From contig OX637401.1 of the NCBI GenBank assembly GCA_951799425.1, positions 15,773,501-15,837,500 on the forward strand: a stretch of 64,000 nucleotides of DNA, written 5' to 3'. Source of the stretch: Ilex aquifolium (lineage: Eukaryota > Streptophyta > Magnoliopsida > Aquifoliales > Aquifoliaceae). The position numbers were made by a program, and so were the translations under genes. This document shows positions 13,465 through 25,345 of the stretch, one piece after another. The first letter of the stretch is position 1, and every line of letters starts with the position of its first letter. The notes below the pieces were generated by a model. It was not told the origin of the DNA, did not search any database, and was given only the letters and a program-made list of their open reading frames with translations.

Positions 13465-14156
13465 TGATAATGATGGGCTTAAGCTTGGGCCGCCCATTTG
13501 GAATCCAATGCATCCAACGGCCTCTTTAAAAAAGGACCTTAATGGCCCACCCACAAAGCACCCACCTTACCATGGGATTGGACCACAGCCTAGGGACATG
13601 AAATCTTAAGATCTATTAGCTCGGGATGCATCAGCCCGGTCATATCAAGCACGGTGACATGTGTCAGCTCGAGGATAAGGAGCTCAGTACAAGATGGGCC
13701 CCAAGCAGCTCCGGTGGTGCCACGTGTCCAGGGGACAGGGGGACAACCTCTGATGACTCTAACTATCAAATATTCCCTAAAAAAGGGAATATTTGGATAA
13801 ATTTCGTTTCTGAGGATCGTTGGCACAAAATATGTCATGGTGGCAGGCCCTGCTACAAAACAAATAAAGAGAGGACCACAAAATCAGCCAAGAAAAGGAA
13901 AAATCGTAAAAAATCCTAGATGGCCAGATGTATAAATAGAAGACGAAGCCACTATAAAAAGGAGCTTCATAGCTTTACTTGAGATATACTATGTAAAAAA
14001 AAGGCTTCCAGCCAAGAAACTCGTTGTAATCACTATCTTCTTCTTCAAGTAATACAATCTCCCTCCCAAGGAGCAAGAGCCTCCATTACAGTGGACGTAG
14101 CCTTAGTCTTTCGACTGAGGTGAACCACTTATATCTTGTTCTTTGATCAAACATCA
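13465..14156 (+). repeat. 3' LTR of the gypsy-type element
   Basis: Second LTR copy, starting TGATAATGATGGGC just after a purine-rich GGCTGGGGAG that fits a polypurine tract, and ending ACATCA. It carries the same TATAAATAGA box near 13932. Confidence 0.85.
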
Positions 14157-14264
14157 ACACTAACTCCCCCATTAACCCAAGCGTTCATAAAGCCCCCACT
14201 GGGCCTTACACAACAATTGTTCTGCAACTGGGTATAGCAATGTCGAGCACCATCAATATCCATG

Positions 14265-15009
14265 AGATGATGCACAAATCGGTATTGCGCAAAATCAACA
14301 ATCAAGTATATGAACATGTGTAATTAATGAGCAATAAATAGGCCATCAATGACAGATCAATGGCAAAACAGTAAATATAGAGTCAACACAAAGATTTATA
14401 GTGGTTCGGTCCGAGTGACCTACTCCATTCTCAGGAACGGCTGCGGTGGCCAGAGATCTTTATTGATGAACAATGTAACCGGGAGAGTGCACTCCGGGAG
14501 AATTACAATGCTTTAGGAGGAGAGAGAAGCAATGTGTGTAGGGATCTCAAAGTCTAGAGATGATAAGGTTGTGGAACATGCGCTCTATGTGGAGAGAGCT
14601 TACATTACATAGGTATGGTGAGGAGGTCACCACTATTTTGGTAAATACAATTAAGGTAGGACTCTACCACTTTGGTAAGTATAATCATGGTAGAACTAGA
14701 TCTTCGTGCGTATCCCGATATTCTCTCCCTCGTGCTCCTATTCCGTCGGGGGAGGATCCTGAGCTGGACTGGACTTGAGTTGGAGTGACAAAGTCAAGAG
14801 GGCGAAGGACTACGCAGGAGAGGGAGTGTGAAACTACGGAGGGAAGGAATCCCCTTGGGGTAGCCCCTTGGGCGGCGCCCCTTTGGGGGTGTCCCTTTGG
14901 ACTCCTCTTTGATTTGATGACTCTTCCTTGACTTGATGACTTGGGCTCCGGGATAACGTGGGTCTCTCTTGATTCGTTGGGCCTGACCCAGTTAATATCG
15001 GAATCATCA
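14265..15009. mobile_element. Solo LTR (family A) with 5-bp target duplication
   Basis: A 745-bp segment starting AGATGATGCACAA and ending GGAATCATCA, flanked by a perfect CCATG duplication (14260-14264 and 15010-15014). Its first 400 bp match 26753-28302 (shared 'GATTTATAGTGGTTCGGTC', 'TTTATTGATGAA', 'GGAGAGAGCTTACATTA'). That copy has its own, different 5-bp duplication. The ends (TGATGA...TCATCA) and the 5-bp duplications point to a solo LTR. No interior or coding part is present in either copy, so superfamily is unassigned. Confidence 0.75.
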
Positions 15010-15404
15010 CCATGCATTATTAACTAGCAATATAATAATACCATTCATCATGATTTCATGCTCTGTGGAGTATTTACATTCAAACATAAAAACCGTCAAA
15101 CAAGACAAGAGACTGTCAACAATTTATTTGACTTTTCAGAGTCTATACCACAATTATTGCCTAGAACAAAGACATTCAATTTACCCTCTATTTATGCCTT
15201 GCGACTTGCGTACTGAGCATTCATTTCTAAACATAGGAACTAAGAAAGGCTATGTCTGATACATCGCATACAGATCGAAACATTACCAACGCATAAAATT
15301 TCGACAAGGAAATTTTATTTCATAAAAAAAAAATTCGCAGATTTGATCATATAAATAAAAATAAATTCTAAGAATCAATTCCTATGACCAGTTCTAATAC
15401 CAAT

Positions 15405-15876
15405 TGATAAACATAATAGTCATAAATCGGATCAAATAGAAAATTAACATTGACTCACGGGATCCATAATGATGATTCTTAATAGAGATATGCAGCCAAA
15501 ATTCCCACGAGAAGAATAGCAAGAATACCAAATATATCACGAACTAAGAACACTGAATATATCACAAACTTAATTCTCCATAGGTTGCAAATAGTTTTTC
15601 AAGAAGAGAGATGTTTTAAGAGTGAATAAGAGATGCGGTATCTCAAGCAATTTATATCCCTTGGTAACCAACCGCCTTTATTAGTAACTAGGGATAACCT
15701 GTGCCTACACGGTGCAATGTGAATAGTTTGGTGGCCGTTGGATGAGTTTATTATTTGAGATCGTCAGATGAGTTTATTGCAGTCTACCTTGTTTTATATC
15801 ATAGATTGTTCCCTCCCATCAATGAAACTATTAGGGAAACTAACCATTACTTATACGGTATTTTGTACCTAAGACA
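15405..15876 (-). repeat. 5' LTR of the copia element, with a small insertion
   Basis: Read minus, it starts TGTCTTAGGTAC at 15876 and ends TTATCA at 15405, two bases before the primer-binding-like TGGTATTAG. Compared with the 3' copy, it holds an extra block of about 120 bp at roughly 15690-15808, absent from 2330-2370. Confidence 0.65.
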
Positions 15877-16074
15877 CCACTTTCACAAAGAAACTGCATA
15901 CTAACAAAACCAATGTAGGTTAGGTCTTTTAAGTAGGATATCCTTATTCTATAACCCAAGTCTGTAATTGTGGTCCACATATCAGTCCCGCCAAATAAGT
16001 CCCAACAAATCGACCCACAAATTTTATCCGACCATTCTTGAATCAATGGAAAATATGTATCACTTTCTTGAGTT

Positions 16075-17245
16075 GAATTGGGCAGGTGTTTATGCCATTT
16101 GTTCATTAGCGGGGCATGATTTTCTTTTCTTCTCTTCCATTGTGGCTTATTTTTATGCTTCATTTATACTTTGAGTTTACTTTTGCATTATCAACCATCT
16201 TCAGCCACAGCCCCTCAGCTGCCTGCAGCCACCACCACCAACCGCTGTCACCAACCCACACCAAAAAGCCCACCCCACAGGCCCACCTTAAAGCCCCAAT
16301 TCCCCAATTTCTTTGTGTATGATTATCTATTCGTTTATCATCTTGATTGTGATTTAGCATCTTCAATTTGTGTTTTTTTTTTTCTAATATGTTGTCGTTT
16401 AATTCTAGGTAGTAAATTAGAAACAAGAACAAAATTGATTTTTAAATTCTCTCATCTCTAAACTTTCAACACAATTTGGGTTATTTGACAATGGTAAAGA
16501 TTGGAGATGAAATCTATCTTGTTGTTTCTGTATTTGTACTCATTTTTTGTTCTTTTTAATTAAATTTTGCTAATTTTGTTGATGCATTGAACTTTTTCAG
16601 CTACTCACGACCACACGTTTGAGATAGTTGTTGTCAAAGTTGTTAGATTCGTTTTCCAACTGCTTTTATTTCTCAATACACCGAATTGACTATATATATT
16701 TTTTAGATATGTATGTGTTTGTGTTTGTGCATTTTGTGAGTTGGTATTTGATCAAATAGTTCTTTAGTTCACTATAGAGATTGGTTTTCTGTGATGGTTA
16801 TGACAACATGATTGAGAGAAATGGGTAGTGGTGGATTTACTTCTTTCCTTTCCTTTTTTTTTTCTCAGATTACTCCGCTAAAAGTTCTCGGCACGGATGA
16901 CCCCTTGCTCAAAGGCATCCTTCATCTACTTAAAAAACTTGCCAATTTTTCCCAAACATCACTATTTGCTTAATTGGTTAAGTGGTATTATCTTTTTATT
17001 TTTGTTTGTTTAGCTTTGGGAAATTTTGTTGAATGTTGAATTATTAATAGTGTTATTAAATGCTGATGGGTATTTTTTTTCGTGTTGATTTTTTTTACTA
17101 ATGAATGCATATGGCATTCTTAGTGTTCTTGAGTTGAATTGGACAAGTGTTTATGCCATTGATTCATGATTTTCTCTTCTTCTCTTCCATCATGGTTTAT
17201 TTCTATGGTTCATTTATACTTTGAGTTTACTTATGCATTATCAAT
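16075..17245 (+). repeat. Pair of about 120-bp direct repeats 1.05 kb apart
   Basis: The stretch at 16077-16195 (TCTTGAGTTGAATTGG-CA-GTGTTTATGCCATT ... TTATACTTTGAGTTTACTT-TGCATTATCAA) recurs at about 17127-17245 with few changes. The spacer is AT-rich noncoding DNA with no gene I can support. The repeats could be remnants of LTRs or of a duplication. There are no clear target duplications. Confidence 0.6.
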
Positions 17246-18088
17246 AATTAACAGTTTTTGTGCCGTTGCAGCTTTTGGTGATATATGCACACTCCCCATC
17301 CAACAGTAATCGGAGCCACGAAGTACTTCCATATGTGCAATATTTTCATAAAATTTTTGGTTAATTTTTCTTGGATAGAACTTTGGCGGAGTGGGTATTT
17401 GTGAAGGGTTTGACAAATGTAAAATTGGTGGATAACCAAAATTTCTGAAATATCAATGGAAGTTCAAAATTTATTTATTTTTTTTTTTTTTTTTTTTTTT
17501 GAAATTTGGTGATTGTCCATTTAATTGAAGTCCTATGGTTTCATGCTAACCTAATATGGGAGTTATATAATTATTCCTGTCAATCTTTTGTTCTCAGCCT
17601 AATCCATGCTTCTCAATTAGTATGCCTACCAAACGTTTGATTTCCAAGGGGTACACACCATGAAAGTGAGACTGTTAAAAGGTCAAGGTTTTGTTTGTCA
17701 TTTTGTCATCATTAAATACCATTTTTGGAAGTGTGTTTTGGATTTTTTTGTAAGGGGAATAGTTGAGTTGAGATGGTTTTTTGCGATTGTTATTGGTTGT
17801 GGACTTGGGATTGGTGTTGCCAATGGTGATGAATTGCCATGGCCGATGGGTTGTGGCTGGGTTGTACCTAGTGGTGGGAGGCATAGTTACAGGGTATGGT
17901 GCTTGGGCTAGGTGTTTGGCAGTGGTGGTTAAGAGCATGGGTGGGCATGTGTTTTCTATGGTTGGGCTGCCTTTTGGATCGCCCTTTTGTTGTCGTCTCC
18001 TTGCGTCACATTGCAAAGCTACTCATAGTGCAGTCAAATGGTGGATTTCGGATGTATTTCATGGCAGTAAGGCATTGAACATGATGAT
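17246..18088. other. No gene seen
   Basis: AT-rich DNA with a T-tract (17473-17500) and a short G/T-rich stretch (about 17760-18000). Several open frames overlap here on both strands, but none shows a known domain, codon bias or splice structure. Confidence 0.5.
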
Positions 18089-18096
18089 CTCCATCT

Positions 18097-18584
18097 CAAG
18101 GGCGGCTCAAGCCAATTTGAGAGAGAGAGAAAGAGTGGATGAGAGTAAATATGAGTTGACTTTTGAGTATTTTTTTGTTTTTTTAATGAGCAATACTATA
18201 TATCCCCAATTTGTATCCCAAATGTGCATCTCAAATCAATAAGGATGGTTGGATCAGTGGGTCCCAATTAAAAAAGTTGATGGAACTCACTCATTCAATG
18301 GTTCCGATTCATTTAGGATGCAAATTTGGGTTACAAATTTGGGTTACATAGTATTTCTCTTTTTTAATTTCTAAGTTTTTAGTATTATGGATTTGATTAT
18401 AGGCCCAAATTATTACAATAAAAATTTTGATTGAATTTAATTTTTTAGAGTTTTTTTGTAGGGCTTAAAATTTAATGGATTTAATTTTTTTGTGGGCTAG
18501 TGATGTACCTAAAATTATGGGACCTTCTAAAAATTTGGGGCCTAAAGCCCGTGCTTTTTTTCTCATACTGTTGAGCCGGCCCTG
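18097..18584. mobile_element. hAT-type MITE (family B) with perfect 8-bp duplication
   Basis: A 488-bp element opening CAAGGGCGGCTCAAGCC and ending GTTGAGCCGGCCCTG, which are inverted repeats of each other. CTCCATCT flanks both sides (18089-18096 and 18585-18592). An 8-bp duplication and a CA-GGGCGGCTCAA type end are hAT hallmarks. It has no transposase. Related sequence lies at 29684-29917 (same orientation, 3' part) and at 63720-64000 (inverted). Confidence 0.85.
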
Positions 18585-19336
18585 CTCCATCTCACCAATT
18601 TTTGTACTTTTTTGTATTTAGTTTTAGGTATCTATTTGGCATTATTCTAATGGAACACATTGTCAATACCAAATTTTGTAATGAAAAGGCAAAGCTCTGT
18701 ATCCAAACTCGAAAGTGGAATCTTGTTCCATTTAGGGGGGTTCAATCCCGTCTAGCAGAACCATTTGTGAGGTTTGTTTCTTAAACCGGATCGAGCGGGT
18801 GCCTAAGCTTGAGTCATGATCATTAAGAAGTGTAATAACTTATTAACTTGCAACGAGTTAGCCTCCTTATGAGTCGGGCACTGTTGCTTTGTTTCGGATG
18901 GTAAATCATCAATTTTATTATGTTATGGTGTTTCACTCAAAAGCAATTGTCTAATGGTTTGATTTTGGCCATTGGGGTGCTTCTTTTTAATGGGATCTTT
19001 TTTTTTCTCTAAATTGGATATGTTGGTTTCTGCATTGTTTGTGGCACTGTGAACAAAGTCAGCACATAAGAATATGGCCGAATTAAAGCTTAAGTAAGGC
19101 CAAAGTCGGCATATGTGTTGCAGACTATATAAGCGTGACCAATTTGATTTACTCGCCCCTTTACTTATAAATATTATGTTCAACCAACCAGTGTACCACA
19201 AGTTTTGTGCTTTCCTTTTATATGCGCATAACCCTTTTTTTTAGTGGTTGGTTTTGGATGCAAGTTATATGAGTTAGGCATATTAGTTCTTTTATTTTGG
19301 CACGTGATTAGGTCTCTATGTGTACGTGTTTGTGTG

Positions 19337-19545
19337 TGGCAATGGCTTCAAACACTTAGCTTTACCATTGATAAAATGAATGTTCAAATTATTTCAATTG
19401 GCTCCCACATTTAAGATCCAAATATATGTTTTCACAAACATTCCCACACTTTGCAAATTAGTTAGTCTTCACCATGAATGAAACACTGTTTACAGCTTTT
19501 TTCAATGGCTTCAAACACTGTTAGCTTTTCCATTGATCTAAAGAA
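19337..19545 (+). repeat. Short direct repeat
   Basis: CAATGGCTTCAAACACT...TTAGCTTT-CCATTGAT occurs near 19340-19373 and again near 19503-19540. It sits just upstream of the copia remnant, but I could not link it to an LTR. Confidence 0.4.
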
Positions 19546-19569
19546 GGGTTTTATGTTGGTTTTTTAGTC

Positions 19570-21890
19570 TGACAAATTTGTATTCACCAAGAGTGAGATT
19601 TATATAAGTAAGGGATATATGAGCAATGAATTCTTTCAAATGAATGTAAGGACAATTGTGTTTGATTTTAATAATAAGAACACATCTTCTACTTATATGC
19701 TTGAGTCTTCTAATGTATGATATGTTAGATTATGACATGTTAATTTTGATATTTTGTACCTAAATTCAATATTCAAATCTAGTGCATCATTTCATACTAA
19801 TGAAAGAAGTATTAAACCTCTAGAATTAATTCATAGTAATACATGTGATTTGAAATATTTTCAAACTAGAGGTGGAAAGAAGTATTTTGTTACTTTTATT
19901 GATGATTGCACAAGATATTGTTATGTATACTTGTTAAGGAGTAAAGATGAAGTATTAGAAAATTTTATGCATTATAAGAATGAGGTTGAGAATCAACTTG
20001 GCCAAAAGATTAAGACAATAAAAAATAATCGAGGTAGTGAATATGACGCACCTTTCGATAGATTCTAGCAAGAACATGGTATTATTCACCAAATTTTTGC
20101 GTCGTATACGACTCAAAAGAGATAATGAATGTCATATTGATTAGTTCAGGATTACCTCAAAGCTTGTGTGGGAAAGCTTTACTTTCAAGAAACTATATTT
20201 TAAATAAATTACCCCATAAAAAATTAGGCAAAACTCTTTATGAATTATGACAAGGTTGGAGTCCTTCCTATAAATATTTAAAAGTGTGGGAGTGTTTGGC
20301 TAAGGTGATGATTCATATTCCCAAAAGGATTAAAATAGGACATAAGACTATTGATTGTTAATTTATTGATTATGCAGTAAATAGTAGTGTATATCATTTT
20401 CTCTTGCATAAATCTGATATTCCTGACATACATGTCAATACAATCATTAAATCTAGAAATGCATCATTCTTCGAAAATGTCTTTCCTAATAATAATGCAT
20501 GTGATGAGAATTCTCTTAAAAGAACTCATGGTACTACGACTAGTAATATAGACCATGAGTCTATAGATGAAGAAAGTGAAGAGGCACTTAGACGCAGTAC
20601 AAAGGTAAGGACTTCCAAGTCTTATGGTTCAAATTTTCTAACATATTTATTAGAAAATGTGCCTCAAAGCTTCAATGAAGCAATGTCCACTCCTAAAACA
20701 CCTATGTAGAAAGAAGCTATAAACAGTAAAATTAAATGTATCATGCAAAATCATACCTGAGAGTTGGCAGATCTTCCTCCAGAAAATAAACCATTAGGGC
20801 GTAAATGGATTTTCAAGTGGAAAATGAAAATTGATGAATCAATTGATAAAATATAAGCTAAACTTGTAGCTAAAGGTTACAGGCAAAAGGAATGTCTTGA
20901 TTATTTTGATACATATTCTACTATCACGAGAATAAAATTCATTCGTATATTCATAGTTATTGCAGCGTTGCATAATCTTGAGATACATCAAATTGATGTG
21001 AAAACAACTTTCTAAAATGGTGACTTAAATGAGTAAATATAGATAAACCAACCCGAATGATTCATTTCTCCAAGACAAGTGAAAGGTGTGTAGGCTTGTT
21101 AAATCTCTTTATGATTAAAAGCAAGCACCAAAACAATGACATGAGAAATTTAACAAAGTACTAATGTCAAATGGATTCACAATTATTGAATGTGATAAAT
21201 GTATAGATATGTCATTATTTTCCTATATGTGGATGATATGTTTACTTTAGGTAGTAATAATGATATTGTTAAAATTACCAAAAAAATGTTGTTTAGTAAG
21301 TTTGACATGAAAGATTTGGGTGTTGCACTTGGTATACTAGGAATTAAAATTTCTAGAACATCTGATGGGCTTATATTATCGCAATCATATTATATTGAGA
21401 AAATACTTGAGAAATTTGACAAAGATGAAAGATATATTGCTAGAACACACAGTTGATATAAATCTTCATTTGTCTAAAAATACTGACCAAAGTATATCAC
21501 AATTGGAATACTCTCGTATCATTAGCAGTCTAATGTATGTCATAAACTGCACTAGACCGGATATAGCATACTTAGTTAGTAATAAAGTAGATATACGAAT
21601 AATCCAGGAGTAGACAATTAGAAGACAATTATCAGGATTCTTAGATACTTAAGATATACCCTGAATTTTGGATTGCATTATACAAGATATCCAGTTGTAC
21701 TTGAAGGGTATAATGATGCTAACTGGATATCTGATATGAATGATGTATCTTCAAAATTCTCTAAGCAAACATGTATTATCAAATCCATGATGGAATATAA
21801 ATTTATTGTCTTAGATAAAGCAAAAGAGAAAGCTGAATGACTTCGTCAATTTTTAGAGGATATTTCAATATAGGCTAAACCCTTGCCAGC
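19570..21890 (+). mobile_element. Ty1-copia remnant, coding part without recognisable LTRs
   Basis: Plus-strand fragments in copia order: the end of gag/pre-integrase (about 19570-19740), integrase core (19754-20068, 'YFVTFIDDCTRYCYVYLL'), integrase-to-RT linker (20404-20709), reverse transcriptase (about 20760-21450, with the 'FLYVDDM' catalytic box near 21220) and RNase H start ('YNDANW' near 21710). It is broken by many interruptions and is clearly an old copy. I see no flanking LTRs or target duplication. Confidence 0.8.
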
Positions 21891-24284
21891 AATATATAGG
21901 TGTCTTCTAGCTGCATTTGTGTCTTTTCACATAGTGGTTGTCCGGAACAGTCATCAATTTGTCTATATAAGCTCAGGCTCATTACCATTCTACATCAATT
22001 CATTTTTAGGATTAAGGCAGTCATTAGAACATTGCAATCTGCATTTGGAGAGTACACAACGTAATTTCTAGTTCGTTGAACAAGTAGATTGGAGTGCTAT
22101 TTCTATTCACGGGAAGATCATTGTATCATAGGAGACAGACACTTTGATTTAGAATGGTAATGATATTGGCTTGATTACAAATTTATGTCTAACTGTTTCG
22201 TACATACTTGTAACTATTTCGTACATACTAGTGTATACTATATTTGAAATACCACAAATAACACAAATAAGTCAAATAGAATTTATGTTGTGGCGTTTCT
22301 CTTTTGCACATTGAGCAAATATTGCCCTCGTTGGCTCCTTTCATATCACAAGGCTTCCACATTATAAGGTGCATGGAGGTACAAAACAGACATAAAGTTT
22401 CAACAGTTCTGCTTCCAAAGATGGATTCTCTTGTTTGTGCTTCGTAAAAAGAACAAGCAGGTTGATGGATCATTAACTTGATGATATAACATAATAAAAA
22501 GTTTCAACTGTTTGAAGTTTCAGATTTTTATTTTTGGAATTAAGCAATTTAAGTTTTTATACTAAATTATTATAAGCTTTGAGAGTTAATTTTGTCCATT
22601 TCTAGTTCATTTACTATGATATCACATCCACCTTATTTTCTTTTCTATAACAAGTTGTGGGAGAAAATAAAATTACGAAAGCACCTCTTGTTTTTCAATA
22701 AAATATAAAAGGTAGAATTTTCACAATAGAAGTCTTAGAAATGGCTTTTTTTGCTGTGTATAGGGTGATTTTGTCCACTCGAAATCCATTTGCCACTAAG
22801 CCATATCCACACCACTCTCTTGCCTTAGCAAGTCATCTGAGAAAATGGAATGCCAAAATCTCACCATGCTCCTGTGTTGAATAAAAGTAGAATTTTCAAA
22901 TTTTATGTTCTTAAGGTACTTTCTCTTGCACATTATGGGTTTTTCAAAAAAAATCGTTCACAATACTATCTTTTGGAGGAAAAAGGCTTGTGTTTTTCTA
23001 CTTCTTACCCTCCAAAATGATGTATTCAATTAGCAGTATTGCTTCGGTTTCTTAACAAAAAAAGGAATGGTGTCAGCTATTTGAGGCTCAATCAAGGATT
23101 GACATTTCATTTTGATTCCACTGAAAAAATTGAAAATTTACAATCGGTGAAAATAAGAATAAACTCCTTACAAAAACTCAAAATTCTCATTTCCTCATGA
23201 TAGATTAGAATGTTTATATTACATTTTAGAATATTTTAACCAATGTTTCAAAAATCAAAATTGTAAATTTTTTTCTTTGTTTTCATTATGTTTTCGAAAC
23301 ATTCATTTATGATCTAACAAAATTATATATCAAAATTTTAATCTTGAATTAAACTTCCACCAAATTGCATCCGCATTACTCGCTTTCTTTTCAATAGTTG
23401 TAAGAAAAAATTGGATTGCAAAATCATCCAATATTCTCACGATATGAGAAAGAAATTAAAATTAAAATTTCATGAATGGCCTTTTTTGCTGTTTCATAAG
23501 CAATTTCAATCATTGGAGAATTTAGAAAGTATAAAATAGTCACATGTACAACCACGTGATTGGTGTATACTGTTGGATTTTGTTTTATTCATGCTCTGCC
23601 TACATGGATGACGATTAGACTTGCTACTATTGTTTATTATTTGAGCATAACATATACACCGAAGAATGTCACCAAAATAGAAAATAAACTAAAACAGAGA
23701 ATTTCAAAAAAAAAAATTGACAGTGACGAATAAAAATCACTGTCAACTGAACATGTAGATGAATAAATACAACTTAGGCTTTTCGGCACTCGCTCAAAAA
23801 AACTAGTTAATCATTGTTACCAAATCCAACCGTTGAATTCAACCACGCAAGTCAAAAGCATAACAAGTGACCAATAATAATGAATAAAACAATGAAACAA
23901 ATCAAAAGTCTCATCTACAATACAAAGTTTAATTGACCCATTTCATCTTGTGAACTAAAATAACAATTACCTGAAACCCAGACCACCATGGTAGCCGCGA
24001 CCACCATAAATTGCCAAAGCTGCTGAAACACTAGATAACAATACAAAGGTGAATCAAGCTCTATCCTGAACATGTGTCCTTAATAATCCAAAAAGATTGC
24101 TTATGAATCTATTGATAAAAGAGATCATTATATTATACTTGGTTCCAATTTTTATAATTTAATATATATCGCCGGGAGGGATAGGTGAACATAGCCGTTG
24201 GACAAGAATGCATGGCTTATGCAGGTAGGATGGTGACCTTCCACTGGACTATTTCCTTTGAGCTCAAATTTTTTGTTTTTTGGG
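21890..24284. other. No gene seen
   Basis: AT-rich intergenic DNA. It has a short repeat of a TTTCGTACATACT motif near 22195-22230 and otherwise only short frames without domain signatures. Confidence 0.5.
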
Positions 24285-24479
24285 TTTTTTTGAAGGGAAA
24301 TTTGGAGGCCGATCCCCCTAGATAGACTTGTTTGGACTTAAGTCCGCCACGGAAACTTATTTGTTATGAAGTCCGTTTTTTGTCAATTTTACCAGACTAT
24401 CCTTTTCCTTTAAAAGTGAAGTAAAACTAAAAATTAAAAACTCATAAATCTTAGGAGTTTGATTGACATTAAAAATTTT

Positions 24480-24488
<9 letters not shown>

Positions 24489-24533
<45 letters not shown>
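24489..24533. repeat. (TA)n microsatellite
   Basis: An uninterrupted TA run of about 22 units inside the Mutator-like element. It is expected to be length-polymorphic. Confidence 0.95.
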
Positions 24534-24536
<3 letters not shown>

Positions 24537-25345
24537 CATGAATAGTAACATACTCAACAAAAATAGTAACATGAAACATTCAATTTAACAAATCAATACT
24601 AATTCCAATAAAACACGAACAGTAACATGAAAAATACAATTAGAACCTAATTTCAAAAATAAAATAAAATAAAACTCCGGTAAAGAACGTCGCGATACGA
24701 ATACCAGTAAGTAACATTGAATTTCAGTAAAAACAAATGAAAAAAAAAATTATAATTCCAAAGCACGAACAGTAACATGAAAAAATAAATTTAGAACCTA
24801 ATTTTAAAATAAAAAATAACTCCGGTACATAACAGTGCAATATGAATTCCGAAAATTATAAGAAGTGTTGATACCGAAAATTCTACAGAGATTTAAGCTA
24901 TACACTTGAATCTGAGAGCTCTTCGCATCTCTCAAAGCTTGTCGGCCAGAAAAATCGCACTGTTCTTCCTCATTTGTGAGCTGAACGAGAGAGAGAGTCT
25001 GTGTTTGTGTGTGTTTGTGTGTGTGTTTCTTTCACTTTTGAGTGCGTGAGGATGAGAACAGACAAAAGACATAAGATAATGTTTGAATTTGAATTTGAAT
25101 TGTTAATGGAATCTTTTGATCTGAAATTGAATTAATAGACCAATGATTTTGTCGTAATTCAAGCATCAGATTATGATATATTCAGTTTCCATAAAAAACT
25201 GAACAATCTGTTACCATATATATCTCAAACATCTAACATATGATTTTCCATAATTGACCAAATTTAACACTGTTAAGGGTATTTTTGAGATTAAAAAAAA
25301 AAAAGTGGACTTAAGTCATTACACATAATTTTAAACATGGACTTA

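Larger units (their letters stand above)
5744..14156 (+). mobile_element. Non-autonomous Ty3-gypsy-type element with antisense open frames
   Basis: Two direct LTRs of about 0.69 kb (5744-6441 and 13465-14156) bound a 7-kb interior. The LTRs share a TGAT...ATCA frame, a plus-strand TATA-like TATAAATAGA and a conserved 3' part about CTCGTTGTAA, so transcription should run on the plus strand. No gag, protease, reverse transcriptase or integrase is visible. The frames seen are all antisense and of the PF04195 ('putative gypsy type transposon') plus coiled-coil type. Antisense extra frames are a known feature of the Tat/Grande lineage, so I infer a derivative of that lineage. The LTRs differ at many scattered sites, so the insertion is not recent. 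The antisense frames are decayed. Confidence 0.75.
2246..15876 (-). mobile_element. Ty1-copia retrotransposon remnant split by nested insertions
   Basis: A decayed minus-strand copia element. Its parts, from high to low coordinate, are: 5' LTR (about 15405-15876); a primer-binding-like TGGTATTAGAAC just inside it (15391-15402); a leader (about 15043-15390); gag fragments (about 4100-4800) with a CX2C-type zinc-knuckle-like stretch near 4200; pre-integrase and integrase fragments (about 2860-4060) including a DENGVAERRNRTLMD motif; the start of the reverse transcriptase region (about 2420-2600); and a partial 3' LTR (2246-2423). Most of reverse transcriptase and RNase H is absent. The coding part is broken in several places. 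It is interrupted by the gypsy-type element at 5744-14156 and the solo LTR at 14265-15009, and the gypsy-like LTR at 1-2245 cuts its 3' LTR. It is therefore the oldest layer of this nest. Confidence 0.8.

Noticed and set aside
17675-18242. Overlapping frames at 17.7-18.2 kb as a membrane protein gene
   Set aside because: Frames on both strands are of similar length, no splice pattern or domain is visible, and a hAT MITE begins inside the longest of them.
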